From: Phycisphaerales bacterium
GTDB lineage: Bacteria; Planctomycetota; Phycisphaerae; Phycisphaerales; UBA1924
DNA length: 64,000 bases
Reading direction: 5' to 3'
Assembly: GCA_040217175.1 (NCBI GenBank)
Contig: JAVJNT010000001.1
Location: 744,001-808,000, forward strand
In this document: in pieces, positions 35,795 to 44,681 of the stretch
Layout: the number at the start of each line of letters is the position of its first letter
How positions within the stretch are numbered: the first letter of the stretch is position 1
Notes under the pieces: model-generated
Database searches by the model: none
Told to the model about the DNA's origin: nothing
Seen by the model: only the letters and a program-made list of their open reading frames with translations
Made by a program: the position numbers and the translations under genes

Positions 35795-38587
35795 CTAGGC
35801 GTGCACGACCGCAGCGCTCGCGTCGTACGCCAGCTTCACCTTCGCCGGCATCGCCCCGTGCTCGTCGAAGATCGCAAGCTCGTTGTGCTTGCCGGCCTTC
35901 AGCAGGCTCGCGGGGACGTGCATGGTGGTTGCGTTGCCGGTCGGCTTCTTGTCGGCCGTCGCGACGAAGTAGCGGCCCAGGTGCTCGCCGTTGACGTAGG
36001 CCTGGCCCTTGGTCATGCCGCTCAGGTCGACCATGAGCGGCACGCCGGGATCGGTCCACTCGAAGCTCGTCTTCCACCAGGCCGGGGTGCCGAGCTTCGC
36101 GCTGGCCTTGAGGTTGGCCTTGGGCACGGGCTCGTAGGCGCTGGGCGCCGGCTTCTCCCACTTGGCGAAGGCCCAGTCGGCCTTGCCGGTGACCTCGTTC
36201 GTCCCCTCGTCGATGCGCAGGGCCGCCTTGATGTCGGCCAGCATCGCCTGGCCCTCTTCCATCGTCTGCGGGCCGACGACGCCGTCGTCGTGCAGGGCAA
36301 GATGCAGCACGTTGGCGCCGCGCTTGATCTCGTCGGGCTCGAGCTTCAGGCCCGTGAAGCCCGCGTCGTCGAAGCACGCCAGCGGCTCGTCGTTCAGCAG
36401 GAAGAGGCCTCGACCTAATCCGCCGCCGATCGAGAGGAACAGCGGGCTCTTGCGCCGGTGCGTGAAGTTCCACACGAAGCGGAAGGGCGCGGTGTGGTCG
36501 TTCTGGTGCACGTTCCACATCGGGCTGCGGAAGCCCAGGAGGTCCGTCGGCAGGTGCTGCTCGACGACCGGGCCTTCCATTTCAAGAGGTGCCAGCTCGA
36601 ACGCGTGGCCGAAGACGCCCTTGCGCTCGCCGAAGAGGATGCCCGCGGCCGCGCGGCCCAGGTTCTCGGCGAGAACAACCATGGAGGTGTCGGTCTTGGG
36701 CAGCTTGGCGTCGACCGTCTCGGCAGCGCCGGGCCCGAAGCCCGCGACGCCCAGGGTCTGGCCCTCCAGGTACACATGCAGCCGGTCGGCGGCCTCAGGG
36801 AAGGCGAGCTTGACCTTCTCGCCGCTGAGCTTGCCGGTCACGCGGTACCAGCCGTAGCCCGAGGGCGCGCCCAGCGTCGCGAGGTCGGCCGGTCCGTCGA
36901 TGCTAGCGTACTTGGCGCTCTCGCCGGTGCAGTACTCCTCGGTGTCGGCGGTCGACCAGTCGAGCGCGATGCGCTTGGGGGCCTTCTTGGTGCCCGCGGC
37001 CGGCGGCTCGTGGTCGTGCGTCTTGATGGTGCCGTCGGCCTCGACGCTCATGTAGTCCTTGGAGCCGGGCAGCGCGATGGGCGTGCCGTCGGCCGTGATG
37101 CCGGCGACGCCCACGTAGGCCTTGCCGTCGTGCACGAAGCACTCGTCGACCTGCTGCTCGTTGCACACGATGACGAGCACGCCCTCGTGCTCGAGTGCCT
37201 GCGGGCTCTTGCCGCGCGGCACCGTGACGTGCAGGGGCGAGCCGTTGATGCACACGATGCCCTCGGTGGCCGCCGGGCCGTAGGCGATCATCATGGAGCC
37301 CGAGCTGGTCAGCACGCTGAGGTTGGTGTAGTCCAGCGTGTGCTTGCTGGTGAGCTTGATGTCGTGCAGCAGCCACGCCACGCCCTGCTCGCCAAGGTGC
37401 ACGGGCAGCGTCGTGCCGTCGGCCAGCAGCAGCGTGCACGAGGCCTTGGTCTTGCCCGAGCCGCCGGCGGCGAGATCGAACACGAGTGCGACGCCGCCCT
37501 GCGAGCCGTTGAGCTGGACGATCGAGACCTGGCCCTTGGCGTCGCGCGGGGGCTCGCCGGGGTGCACGACCATGGGCCGCAGCTCGGGGTTGAGGTGGGC
37601 CAGCACGCGGGCGAAGCTGCTGGCGAACATGCACGCGCGGCGCACGACCAGCATCGCCGGCGTCGCCCGGCCCGCCGCGTCGATCAGCCCGCCGCGATCG
37701 GTCGCCGCGTACGACCACGAACGATTCGCCAGACGCCCGCCCGAGAAGCCCACGTGGCTGCCCGGCGCGAAACGCGAGAGCGTGAACTGCCCAGCCCCGG
37801 CGAGGATCTCGACGATCCGGCGGAGCAGGGCGCCACCGTCGACCGGCTCGGCCTTCTCGCCCCACGTGGGCGGATCGCCAACGGCAAGGTCGAGGACGAC
37901 GCGGGGCCGGTCGGGCCGCACCTCGCTGAGCTGGCGGAGCGAGGCCAGCAGGTCGTCGCTGCCCACCCAGCAGTCGATCTCGGCCTCTTCGCCCGCCCAG
38001 AGGTTGTTCGAGTTGATCACCGGCACGCTGAGCCCCGCCTCGCGGATGTAGCGATAGAGCTCGCCGAGGTACTTGGGACCGAGCTCGTTGTCGCCGCACG
38101 TCCACTGGTGCTCGTTCTGCACGAGCAGGATGGGCCCGCCCTTGCCCGCGGCGTTGATCTGCAGATCGCGGATCTGGTCGGCAACGGCGCTGATGTACCG
38201 CGAGCACGCCTCGAGGAACGGCCCGCTGTCGGCCCGCAGCTCGTGGGCGGGCAGCTGCGTCAGCCACGTCGGCAGGCCGCCGAAGTCGTGGTCGTCGCCC
38301 AGCACCGGGCCGAGCCGGAGGATGACGTAGAGGCCCGCCTCGTGGGCGAGCTCGACGAACGCCCGAAGGTCGGCGTCGCCAGCGAAGTCGAACTGCCCGG
38401 GCAGCGGCTCGTGCCGCGACCACTCAAGAGGAACCATGACCGTGTTGAGGCCCGACAGCTTCGCCGCGTGCAGGCGGTCGGCCCACTCGGCGCGTGGCGT
38501 GTGCGTGTACGAGACGGTGCCGCCGACGATCCAGATGCGGCGTCCGTCGAGCATGAAGCTGCGGCTATCAAAGGTCACGGTCGGCAT
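35795..38587 (-). CDS. GH35-like (beta-galactosidase family) protein, catalytic residues apparently replaced
   Basis: This is a 930-residue protein. The N-terminal 350 residues follow the GH35 barrel closely: WADRLHAAKLSGLNTVMVPLEW, HEPLPGQFDFAGDADLRAF, then a version of the RPGPYICAEW segment reading RLGPVLGDDH. Where GH35 has QxENEYG, this has QNEHQWT (E159 kept, acid/base position Q161); the nucleophile segment (S)EFxTGW reads LDLAVGDPPTWG, with D233 at the Glu position. The C-terminal part has the usual beta-sandwich modules. There is no signal peptide. Start ATG 38587 fits the domain. It is probably a carbohydrate-binding relative or has altered chemistry. The alignment is by eye. Confidence 0.8.
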   Translation of the reverse strand: MPTVTFDSRSFMLDGRRIWIVGGTVSYTHTPRAEWADRLHAAKLSGLNTVMVPLEWSRHEPLPGQFDFAGDADLRAFVELAHEAGLYVILRLGPVLGDDHDFGGLPTWLTQLPAHELRADSGPFLEACSRYISAVADQIRDLQINAAGKGGPILLVQNEHQWTCGDNELGPKYLGELYRYIREAGLSVPVINSNNLWAGEEAEIDCWVGSDDLLASLRQLSEVRPDRPRVVLDLAVGDPPTWGEKAEPVDGGALLRRIVEILAGAGQFTLSRFAPGSHVGFSGGRLANRSWSYAATDRGGLIDAAGRATPAMLVVRRACMFASSFARVLAHLNPELRPMVVHPGEPPRDAKGQVSIVQLNGSQGGVALVFDLAAGGSGKTKASCTLLLADGTTLPVHLGEQGVAWLLHDIKLTSKHTLDYTNLSVLTSSGSMMIAYGPAATEGIVCINGSPLHVTVPRGKSPQALEHEGVLVIVCNEQQVDECFVHDGKAYVGVAGITADGTPIALPGSKDYMSVEADGTIKTHDHEPPAAGTKKAPKRIALDWSTADTEEYCTGESAKYASIDGPADLATLGAPSGYGWYRVTGKLSGEKVKLAFPEAADRLHVYLEGQTLGVAGFGPGAAETVDAKLPKTDTSMVVLAENLGRAAAGILFGERKGVFGHAFELAPLEMEGPVVEQHLPTDLLGFRSPMWNVHQNDHTAPFRFVWNFTHRRKSPLFLSIGGGLGRGLFLLNDEPLACFDDAGFTGLKLEPDEIKRGANVLHLALHDDGVVGPQTMEEGQAMLADIKAALRIDEGTNEVTGKADWAFAKWEKPAPSAYEPVPKANLKASAKLGTPAWWKTSFEWTDPGVPLMVDLSGMTKGQAYVNGEHLGRYFVATADKKPTGNATTMHVPASLLKAGKHNELAIFDEHGAMPAKVKLAYDASAAVVHA

Positions 38588-38803
38588 GCGTGGTGGCTCC
38601 CTGCGGGCCCATCGGCAGCGCTGGTTCGGCAAACCCGTTCGTTTCCCAAACAAAGACCGCCGGTTGTGGTGAACCGAGATATTAGACTCGAAGTTCGCGA
38701 ATGGCCAGCCCACGCGGCGCATCCGGTCGCTCGTCGCACGTGCGACGCCGCCATCCCCAACGCCTCGCAACCCGACACGCGCCTGGCCGTACCATCGCCG
38801 CAC

Positions 38804-40666
38804 ATGCACCGCTCCAACCGCTTCCGACCCCTCGTGCTCGCCCTTCCCGCCGCGACTTTGCTCGCCGCGCTCGCCGGCTGCGGCGGGCTCGCCAGCATCG
38901 ATCGCCGCATCGACAAGCTGGTGCTCGATCGCTCGGCCCTGCTCGGCGCGAATGCTGCGCCGGCCGATCGCGACTTCCAGACGCATTCCGGCAACCTGAA
39001 TCGCAGCGCCCAGCTCGAGACCAGTCCGGGCACGCGTAACCCCGACACCGAAGACCTCTTCTACGTGCAGGCCGAAGCGGCGAGGCTCGAGGCGACCTCC
39101 GTCGAGCAACGCCTGAACACGTACTACACCGACGCCTCCGATGCGCTCGACGTCGCGGTCGGCGTTGGCTACGGGGACAGCAACCCGGACGACACCGAAG
39201 GCGGAGACGGCGAGCAAGCGCGATCGCTTCCCGACGACCTGGTCATCCTCGACCTCTCCGGCGTGCTCGCCCAGAGCCAACGAACCGGCCGCGAGTTTCT
39301 CGACGCCCAAGAAGATTACATCCTCTCCGCGATAAGCCTGCTCCGCGAGCGCCATCTCTGGGGCCCGCGATTCTTCAACGACACCACGCTCCAGGTCGCC
39401 GGCCAGGGCGACGACGGCGCCTTCGAGAGCGCCGCCACGCTCATCAACGAGCTCCGCCTCACCCAACGCCTGCCCTACGGCGGAGACGTCGCGGCCCGAT
39501 GGATTGTCAACGCCACCGAGCAGCTCCGTTCGAGCGCCACCGAGGACTACCGCCAGTCGTCCCAGCTCGTACTGGAGGGCGACATACCCCTGCTCCGCGG
39601 CGCAGGATCCGTCGCTCGAGAAGACCTCATCCAGGCCGAGCGAGATCTGGTCTACGCGGCGCGCGCATTCGAGCGTTTTCGTCGCGACTTCGTGGTCGAC
39701 ATCGCGAGCCAGTACTTCAACCTGCTGCAGACCGCCGCGAGCATCCGCAACCAGCAGGAACAGCTCGAGAACCTCCGCGATACGCTCGAGCGACAGCGGG
39801 CACGCCAGGAAGCCGGCGAGATCGCGCTCTTCGAACTCTCGATTACCGAGAGCAGCGTGCTGAGCGCCAACAACCGGCTGCAGGGCGCCTTCGAGAGCTA
39901 CATCGTGGCGCTCGACAGCTTCAAGATCCGACTCGGGCTCGACCCGAGCACGCCGGTTGCGCTCGCGCCGCTCACGCTCGAACTGAACGACCCGGTCGCG
40001 ACGCCGACCGAGGCCGCCCAGCTCGCGCTGCTCTACCGCCTCGACCTGCAGACCACGCGGGACCGCGTGCTCGACGCCCGCCGTGCCGTCTCCAACAGCC
40101 GAAACAATCTGTTGCCCGACCTCGACGCCTTCGCCGAAGTTGGCCTGCCCACCGATCCCGACGAGCGCGAGGGCGGGCTGGGCTTCGACCCCGACAGCAT
40201 GCGCTACTTGGCGGGCATGCGGTTCAGCCTACCGCTCGACCGCGAGATCGAGCGCCTGAACTTGCGGTCCAGCCAGATCAGCCTCGAACGCTCGATCCGA
40301 GCCTTTGAGCGGGCCCGAGACCAGGTCGTCGTGGATGCACGGAGCCGGCTGCGGAGCATCGAGGTCGCCCGCTTCCAGTTCATCCTGGCCGAGCGGCAGG
40401 TCGAGATCAACGAGCAGCGCCTCGAAGAGCAGGAGATCCGCGCCGACGAAATCACGCCACAGGAATTCGTCGATACCAACGCCGAACTGCTCGACGCGCG
40501 AAATGCCAGGGACGCAGCGCTCACCGATCTTCGCGTGGCGATCCTGAGATACCTGCGCGACACCGGCCAGCTGCGTGTTGGCCGCACCGGGGAAATCCTC
40601 CCACTCCCGGGGATGGGCCGGATCATTGAGCAACCCGAGGCGGGAGAGGCGCCCGGCGACGGCTAA
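38804..40666 (+). CDS. TolC-family outer membrane efflux lipoprotein
   Basis: This is a 620-residue protein with a lipoprotein signal (LLAALAGC, Cys about residue 26). A roughly 150-residue acidic insert precedes the efflux-protein core. The core has the two repeats of long coiled-coil helices and strands seen in TolC: 'FERFRRDFVVDIASQYFNLLQ' and 'LENLRDTLERQRARQEAGEI' in the first, and 'FERARDQVVVDARSRLRSIEVARFQFILAE' with 'LLDARNARDAALTDLRVAILRYLRDTG' in the second. It would form the outer-membrane channel of an efflux or type I secretion complex; no inner-membrane partner is adjacent. The desaturase gene starts 48 bases downstream, so co-transcription is possible. The 216-bp divergent spacer on its left holds no gene. 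Confidence 0.86.
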   Translation: MHRSNRFRPLVLALPAATLLAALAGCGGLASIDRRIDKLVLDRSALLGANAAPADRDFQTHSGNLNRSAQLETSPGTRNPDTEDLFYVQAEAARLEATSVEQRLNTYYTDASDALDVAVGVGYGDSNPDDTEGGDGEQARSLPDDLVILDLSGVLAQSQRTGREFLDAQEDYILSAISLLRERHLWGPRFFNDTTLQVAGQGDDGAFESAATLINELRLTQRLPYGGDVAARWIVNATEQLRSSATEDYRQSSQLVLEGDIPLLRGAGSVAREDLIQAERDLVYAARAFERFRRDFVVDIASQYFNLLQTAASIRNQQEQLENLRDTLERQRARQEAGEIALFELSITESSVLSANNRLQGAFESYIVALDSFKIRLGLDPSTPVALAPLTLELNDPVATPTEAAQLALLYRLDLQTTRDRVLDARRAVSNSRNNLLPDLDAFAEVGLPTDPDEREGGLGFDPDSMRYLAGMRFSLPLDREIERLNLRSSQISLERSIRAFERARDQVVVDARSRLRSIEVARFQFILAERQVEINEQRLEEQEIRADEITPQEFVDTNAELLDARNARDAALTDLRVAILRYLRDTGQLRVGRTGEILPLPGMGRIIEQPEAGEAPGDG

Positions 40667-40714
40667 AATTACGCAAGGCGAGCGGCCGACAATCGCCGCC
40701 GCAGGAGGCCGTCG

Positions 40715-42331
40715 ATGGGTGAATCCAACCGTTCCCGAGCGCAACTCCAGGACGGCGGCGTCGTCATCGTTGGAGCCGGCCTGGCCGGATTGTCCTCGGC
40801 CGTGGAGCTCGCCGGCAAGGGCATCCCCGTCACGATCATCGACGCCAACAACCACCTCGGCGGCAAGATGAACCTGCTCGAGGAAGACGGCTTCACCTTC
40901 GACATGGGCCCGACCATCATCACGATGCCCCAGGTACTCAAGGGCATCATCTCGCGGACGGGACGCCATCCGTCGGACTACGTCGACCTGATCGACCTCG
41001 ACCCGCAGTGGCGGTGCTTCTTCGACGACGGCACGCGCATCGATCTTCGCCGCGACCCGCAGCAGTGGGCCCGCGAGATGGACGAACAGTTTCCCGACGC
41101 CAAGCCCGGCGCGGGCTTCCTGAAGTTCTACAACTTCAGCCAGCGGATGTACCGCCTGAGCGAGAAGGTCTTCTTCTACAAGGACCTCGGCGGCATCGGC
41201 GACATGATCAAGAAGCCGCCCACCGAGCCCGGCGTGGCCAAGGACGCCATGGCCATGCGGCTGCACTCGACCGTCGGCGCGACGATCGAGAAGATGATCC
41301 CCGAGCCGCACGTCCGCCAGGTGTGCGAGCACTTCCTGCAATACGTCGGCTCGAGTCCGTTCATGGCACCGGCCGTGCTCAGCCTCATCGCCTCGGCTCA
41401 GCTCGACCACGGCTGCTGGTACCCCATGGGCGGCACGCGGATGGTCGCACGCTCGCTCGACCGCATCGCCGACGAGCTGGGCGTGCAACGCGTCACCGGC
41501 CACCGCGTCACCAAGATCCTGAGCGACGGCGGCGAAGCAACGGGCGTGCAGCTCGACGACGGCCGCGAGATCTCCGCCTCGGCGGTCATCTCCAACTGCG
41601 ACGTCCAGCGAACCTATGGCGACCTGCTCAAGGGCGCCGACGGCGCCGCGCTCGAACGTCGACGCATCGCCGGCAGCTACAAGCCAGCGTGCAGCGGCCT
41701 GGTGCTCTACCTCGGCCTGCGCAGGCAGTACGAGCACCTCGCGCACCACAACTTCCTGTTCTCGCGCGACAGCCACCAGGAGTTCGACGACATCTACCGC
41801 AAGGGCATCCCGGCGCGAGACCCGACGCTCTACATCGCGGCGCCCTCGCGCACCGACGCAGACCAGGCGCCCGAGGGCGGCGAGGCGCTCTACATCCTCA
41901 TCCACACGGCCGCGCTCACCGACGAACACCAGTGGCTCGAGCGCGGCGGCAAGCCGGGCAAGACGCTGCTGGACTACCGCCCCGTCGTCATCGACAAGCT
42001 CAAGCGCCACGGCATGGAGGACGTCGAGGACCACATCGCCGTCGAGCGGTACCTCACCCCGCCACAGATCGAGCACATGTACAACGCCACCGGCGGCGCG
42101 ATCTACGGCCTCGCCTCGCACGGCCGGCTCAAGGGCGGGTTCAAGCCGCGCAACCGCTCAAAGGTGCTCGACAACCTCTACATGGCCGGCGGCAGCGTGA
42201 ACCCGGGCCCCGGCGTGCCCATGGTGCTCATGAGCGGCGTCACCGCGGCGTGGTCGCTGTGCGAGGACTACGGCATCGATCACGAGGCGGGCCTGGGAGC
42301 CGCCGACGAGCAACTGGCCGCCACTGCTTAG
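40715..42331 (+). CDS. Phytoene/diapophytoene desaturase family (CrtI/CrtN/CrtP-like) oxidoreductase
   Basis: This is a 538-residue FAD enzyme. The dinucleotide fold is VVIVGAGLAGLSSAVELAGKG (GxGxxG at 20-25), and the C-terminal family signature is 'NLYMAGGSVNPGPGVPMVLMSG'. AGGAGG lies seven bases before ATG 40715. CrtI-like enzymes desaturate or oxidise linear carotenoids at membranes; which step cannot be read here. The next two genes, an acyltransferase 8 bases on and a glycosyltransferase coupled to it, resemble the sugar and acyl tailoring steps of staphyloxanthin-type pigments, so a CrtP/CrtN-like role in a C30 pathway is a reasonable inference. Confidence 0.88.
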   Translation: MGESNRSRAQLQDGGVVIVGAGLAGLSSAVELAGKGIPVTIIDANNHLGGKMNLLEEDGFTFDMGPTIITMPQVLKGIISRTGRHPSDYVDLIDLDPQWRCFFDDGTRIDLRRDPQQWAREMDEQFPDAKPGAGFLKFYNFSQRMYRLSEKVFFYKDLGGIGDMIKKPPTEPGVAKDAMAMRLHSTVGATIEKMIPEPHVRQVCEHFLQYVGSSPFMAPAVLSLIASAQLDHGCWYPMGGTRMVARSLDRIADELGVQRVTGHRVTKILSDGGEATGVQLDDGREISASAVISNCDVQRTYGDLLKGADGAALERRRIAGSYKPACSGLVLYLGLRRQYEHLAHHNFLFSRDSHQEFDDIYRKGIPARDPTLYIAAPSRTDADQAPEGGEALYILIHTAALTDEHQWLERGGKPGKTLLDYRPVVIDKLKRHGMEDVEDHIAVERYLTPPQIEHMYNATGGAIYGLASHGRLKGGFKPRNRSKVLDNLYMAGGSVNPGPGVPMVLMSGVTAAWSLCEDYGIDHEAGLGAADEQLAATA

Positions 42332-42338
42332 GACCACC

Positions 42339-43154
42339 GTGGACGCCACGCCGGCCATCTTGCCGCACGATCGACGAGCGTGGTTCTGCCGGCTCTTCCG
42401 CTGGTACGCCAGCCGCCTCATCCGCAAGAACTTCAATGCGATGCGGCTCGCCCGCGGCGGTGCGCGGGTACTGGCGGAACTCGACTCCCACGACGGCCCC
42501 ACCATGCTCCTGCTCAATCACCAGAGCTGGTGGGATCCGATCCTGACCGCCGCGCTCGCCGACCGCTGTGCACGGACGCGTCAGGTGTTTGCGCCCATGG
42601 ACCGCGCCATGGTCGAGCAGTTCAAGTTCATGCGAAAGCTCGGCCTCTTCGGCGTCGATCTTGACGACCCCGGAGCCTTCAAGGCGATGGTCAAGTACGC
42701 CAGCGAACTCGCGGCGTCCAATCCGCGCCCGAGCTTCTGGATCACCCCACAGGGTGGATTTGCCGACGTCCGGGCGCCGCTCGAGCTGCGACCCGGCGCC
42801 GCCGCCATCGCCTCGCGGCTCGACTCGGCCGGCCGCCCGACGCGCGTCGTCAGCCTGGCCGTCGAGTACACGTTCTGGGAAGACCGCAAGCCCGAGCTGT
42901 TGTTGCTCGCCACGCCGTGCCGATCCCCCGAGCGTTCGACCACCAGCCACTGGCAGCGCCGCATGACCGAGTCGCTCGACGCAACGATGCGCGACCTTGC
43001 CAAGCTGTCCGTCGCTCGTGATCCGGCGGCGTTCGAGACGGTGCTTGGCCGGGGATCATCGGGCGTCAATCCCGTCTACGACGCCGTCCTTCGCATGACC
43101 GGTCGGCAGGCATCGATCGAGTCACACAAGCCCCGCACGGAGCCGAGTTCGTGA
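42339..43154 (+). CDS. Lysophospholipid-acyltransferase-like (PlsC fold) protein
   Basis: This is a 271-residue protein. The catalytic HX4D motif is H61-QSWW-D66 in LLLNHQSWWDP. The second block, normally FPEGTR, reads TPQGGFADVR, with Gln in place of the Glu. There is no strong membrane helix. It starts at GTG 42339, eight bases after the desaturase stop with AGGA upstream, and its TGA overlaps the glycosyltransferase GTG. It could acylate a glycolipid or a glycosylated carotenoid rather than glycerol phosphate; the context favours this but does not prove it. Confidence 0.8.
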   Translation: MDATPAILPHDRRAWFCRLFRWYASRLIRKNFNAMRLARGGARVLAELDSHDGPTMLLLNHQSWWDPILTAALADRCARTRQVFAPMDRAMVEQFKFMRKLGLFGVDLDDPGAFKAMVKYASELAASNPRPSFWITPQGGFADVRAPLELRPGAAAIASRLDSAGRPTRVVSLAVEYTFWEDRKPELLLLATPCRSPERSTTSHWQRRMTESLDATMRDLAKLSVARDPAAFETVLGRGSSGVNPVYDAVLRMTGRQASIESHKPRTEPSS

Positions 43155-44299
43155 TCCTCGTCGTCTTCCTCGGCATCGCGCTGCTGATCTCGCTCGGCGC
43201 GCTCGCCTTGACCGTCGCGAATCTCCGCCTCTACCAGCCTCCACCGAAGCAAGACGACGCGGTCGGTCGCACCGTCAGCATCTGCATCCCCGCGCGCGAC
43301 GAGGAAGCCAACATCGAGCAGTGCGTCCGCTCCCTTCTTGCGTCGACACACCGGCAGATCGAGGTCTTGGTCTACGACGACCAGAGCAGCGACGCCACGC
43401 CGGAGATCCTCGCGAAGCTCGCCGCCGAGGACGACCGAGTCCGCGTGGTCGAGTCCGTCCCGCTACCCGACGGCTGGAACGGCAAACAACACGCGTGCTG
43501 GCGATGCGCCCAGCAGGCGACCGGCGACCTTTTCCTCTTTACCGACGCCGACGTGCGGTTCGAGCCCGGCGCCATCGCCGGCACGCTCGCTGCCTGGCAG
43601 GTGCTCGACAACCGCGACGCCGAGCTGGGCCTCATCTCAACGTTCCCTCGCCAGATCGTCCGCTCGCCCGCCGAGTTGCTGGTCGTCCCGATGATCTTCT
43701 TCATCCTGTTCAGCTACCTGCCCATGAGCCGGATGCGCTCAACCACCGACCCGTCAACGTCCGCCGCCTGCGGCCAGTTCATCCTCGTCAGCCGCGCGTG
43801 TTACGACGCCTTCGGAGGGCACGCCGCCTTCAAGGACACCATGCACGACGGCGTGAAGATGCCGCGGGAGGCACGCAGGTCGGGTTATCGGTCAGACCTG
43901 TTCGACGGCACTGCTCTCGCCTCCGTGCGCATGTATCACGACTTCACGAGCACCTGGCGCGGCTTCGCCAAGAACGCGTACGAGGGCCTGGGCTCGGTCG
44001 GCCTGCTGGCATTTCTCACGGTCATGCACGTCATTGGCCACCTCTTGCCGTGGGTGGCGGCGGTGGCACTGCTCGTCTCCGGAAGGGCCGCATCGCTGGC
44101 CATGGTCCTCGCGCTCGCCTGCATCGGTTCGCACCTCGCCCAACGCCTCCTGCTCGCATCGCGGCTGAAACTCCCCGCCCTCACCGCACTCGTGCACCCG
44201 TTGGGCGTACTGGCCATGACCCTCGTCCAGTGGGACAGCTATCGGCTCCACCGCACGGGCAGGCGATCGTGGCGAGGCCGGACGGCGCCGCAGGCCTGA
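43151..44299 (+). CDS. Family 2 glycosyltransferase, membrane-bound
   Basis: This is a 382-residue protein. An N-terminal membrane anchor ('ILVVFLGIALLISLGALALT') is followed by the GT-A core: VSICIPARDEEANIEQCVRSLL, YDDQSSDATPEIL, and the metal-binding TDADVRF. Three or more C-terminal helices follow ('FLTVMHVIGHLLPWVAAVALLV'). Its GTG start overlaps the acyltransferase stop. The topology matches CrtQ- and HpnB-like transferases that glycosylate carotenoid or hopanoid acceptors. It is the third gene of the desaturase-acyltransferase-glycosyltransferase unit. Confidence 0.86.
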   Translation: MILVVFLGIALLISLGALALTVANLRLYQPPPKQDDAVGRTVSICIPARDEEANIEQCVRSLLASTHRQIEVLVYDDQSSDATPEILAKLAAEDDRVRVVESVPLPDGWNGKQHACWRCAQQATGDLFLFTDADVRFEPGAIAGTLAAWQVLDNRDAELGLISTFPRQIVRSPAELLVVPMIFFILFSYLPMSRMRSTTDPSTSAACGQFILVSRACYDAFGGHAAFKDTMHDGVKMPREARRSGYRSDLFDGTALASVRMYHDFTSTWRGFAKNAYEGLGSVGLLAFLTVMHVIGHLLPWVAAVALLVSGRAASLAMVLALACIGSHLAQRLLLASRLKLPALTALVHPLGVLAMTLVQWDSYRLHRTGRRSWRGRTAPQA

Positions 44300-44391
44300 T
44301 CTGGGTTGGCTCGACCGTCGTTGTGGCCGATGTCAGGGAGTGGCTCGAAACACCCAACCCAAGCGGAACCAATCGGTACAATGACCATCAG

Positions 44392-44637
44392 ATGACGCCC
44401 GATCACCTACCAAAACGCGTCCGGCCAAACTCGCTCGGCGAGGCGTTCCGCCTGACGCACGAGCGGTGGCTGAATAGAGCGATCAAGAATCCGCGTCGCT
44501 ACCCGACCATCCCGTCGATCCGGGTCGATTCGGGCGGATTCGATCGGCTGACCGATAGCCCCCTGGGGCGGTCGTGGGCCGATCAGTGGTGGCACGATAC
44601 CTTTCGCTCCATGGACACCTCCTCGCCCGACGCGTAG
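44392..44637 (+). CDS. Small hypothetical protein
   Basis: This is an 81-residue basic, Trp-rich protein (ERWLNRAIKNPRRYP; WADQWWHDTF) with no signal peptide or membrane helix. Codon choice, with G or C mostly at third positions, looks like its neighbours, and it ends in TAG 44 bases before the next gene's ATG. TACAAT at 44377-44382 could be a -10 element, but the spacing to ATG 44392 is short. No family recognised; it is a plausible but unproven gene. Confidence 0.5.
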   Translation: MTPDHLPKRVRPNSLGEAFRLTHERWLNRAIKNPRRYPTIPSIRVDSGGFDRLTDSPLGRSWADQWWHDTFRSMDTSSPDA

Positions 44638-44681
44638 GGCCGGGTCCGTACCGCCTCGATCGCAACGCCCACGGAGAACCC

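Noticed and set aside
36458-38803. Plus-strand extension of the TolC-like gene back through the GH35 region
   Set aside because: The lipoprotein signal peptide starts cleanly at ATG 38804; everything upstream in that frame is antisense to the GH35-like gene.
42339-43154. Simple 1-acylglycerol-3-phosphate acyltransferase (plsC) assignment
   Set aside because: The HX4D motif fits the fold, but the second motif has PQG instead of PEG and the operon points to pigment or glycolipid tailoring, so only the fold is claimed.
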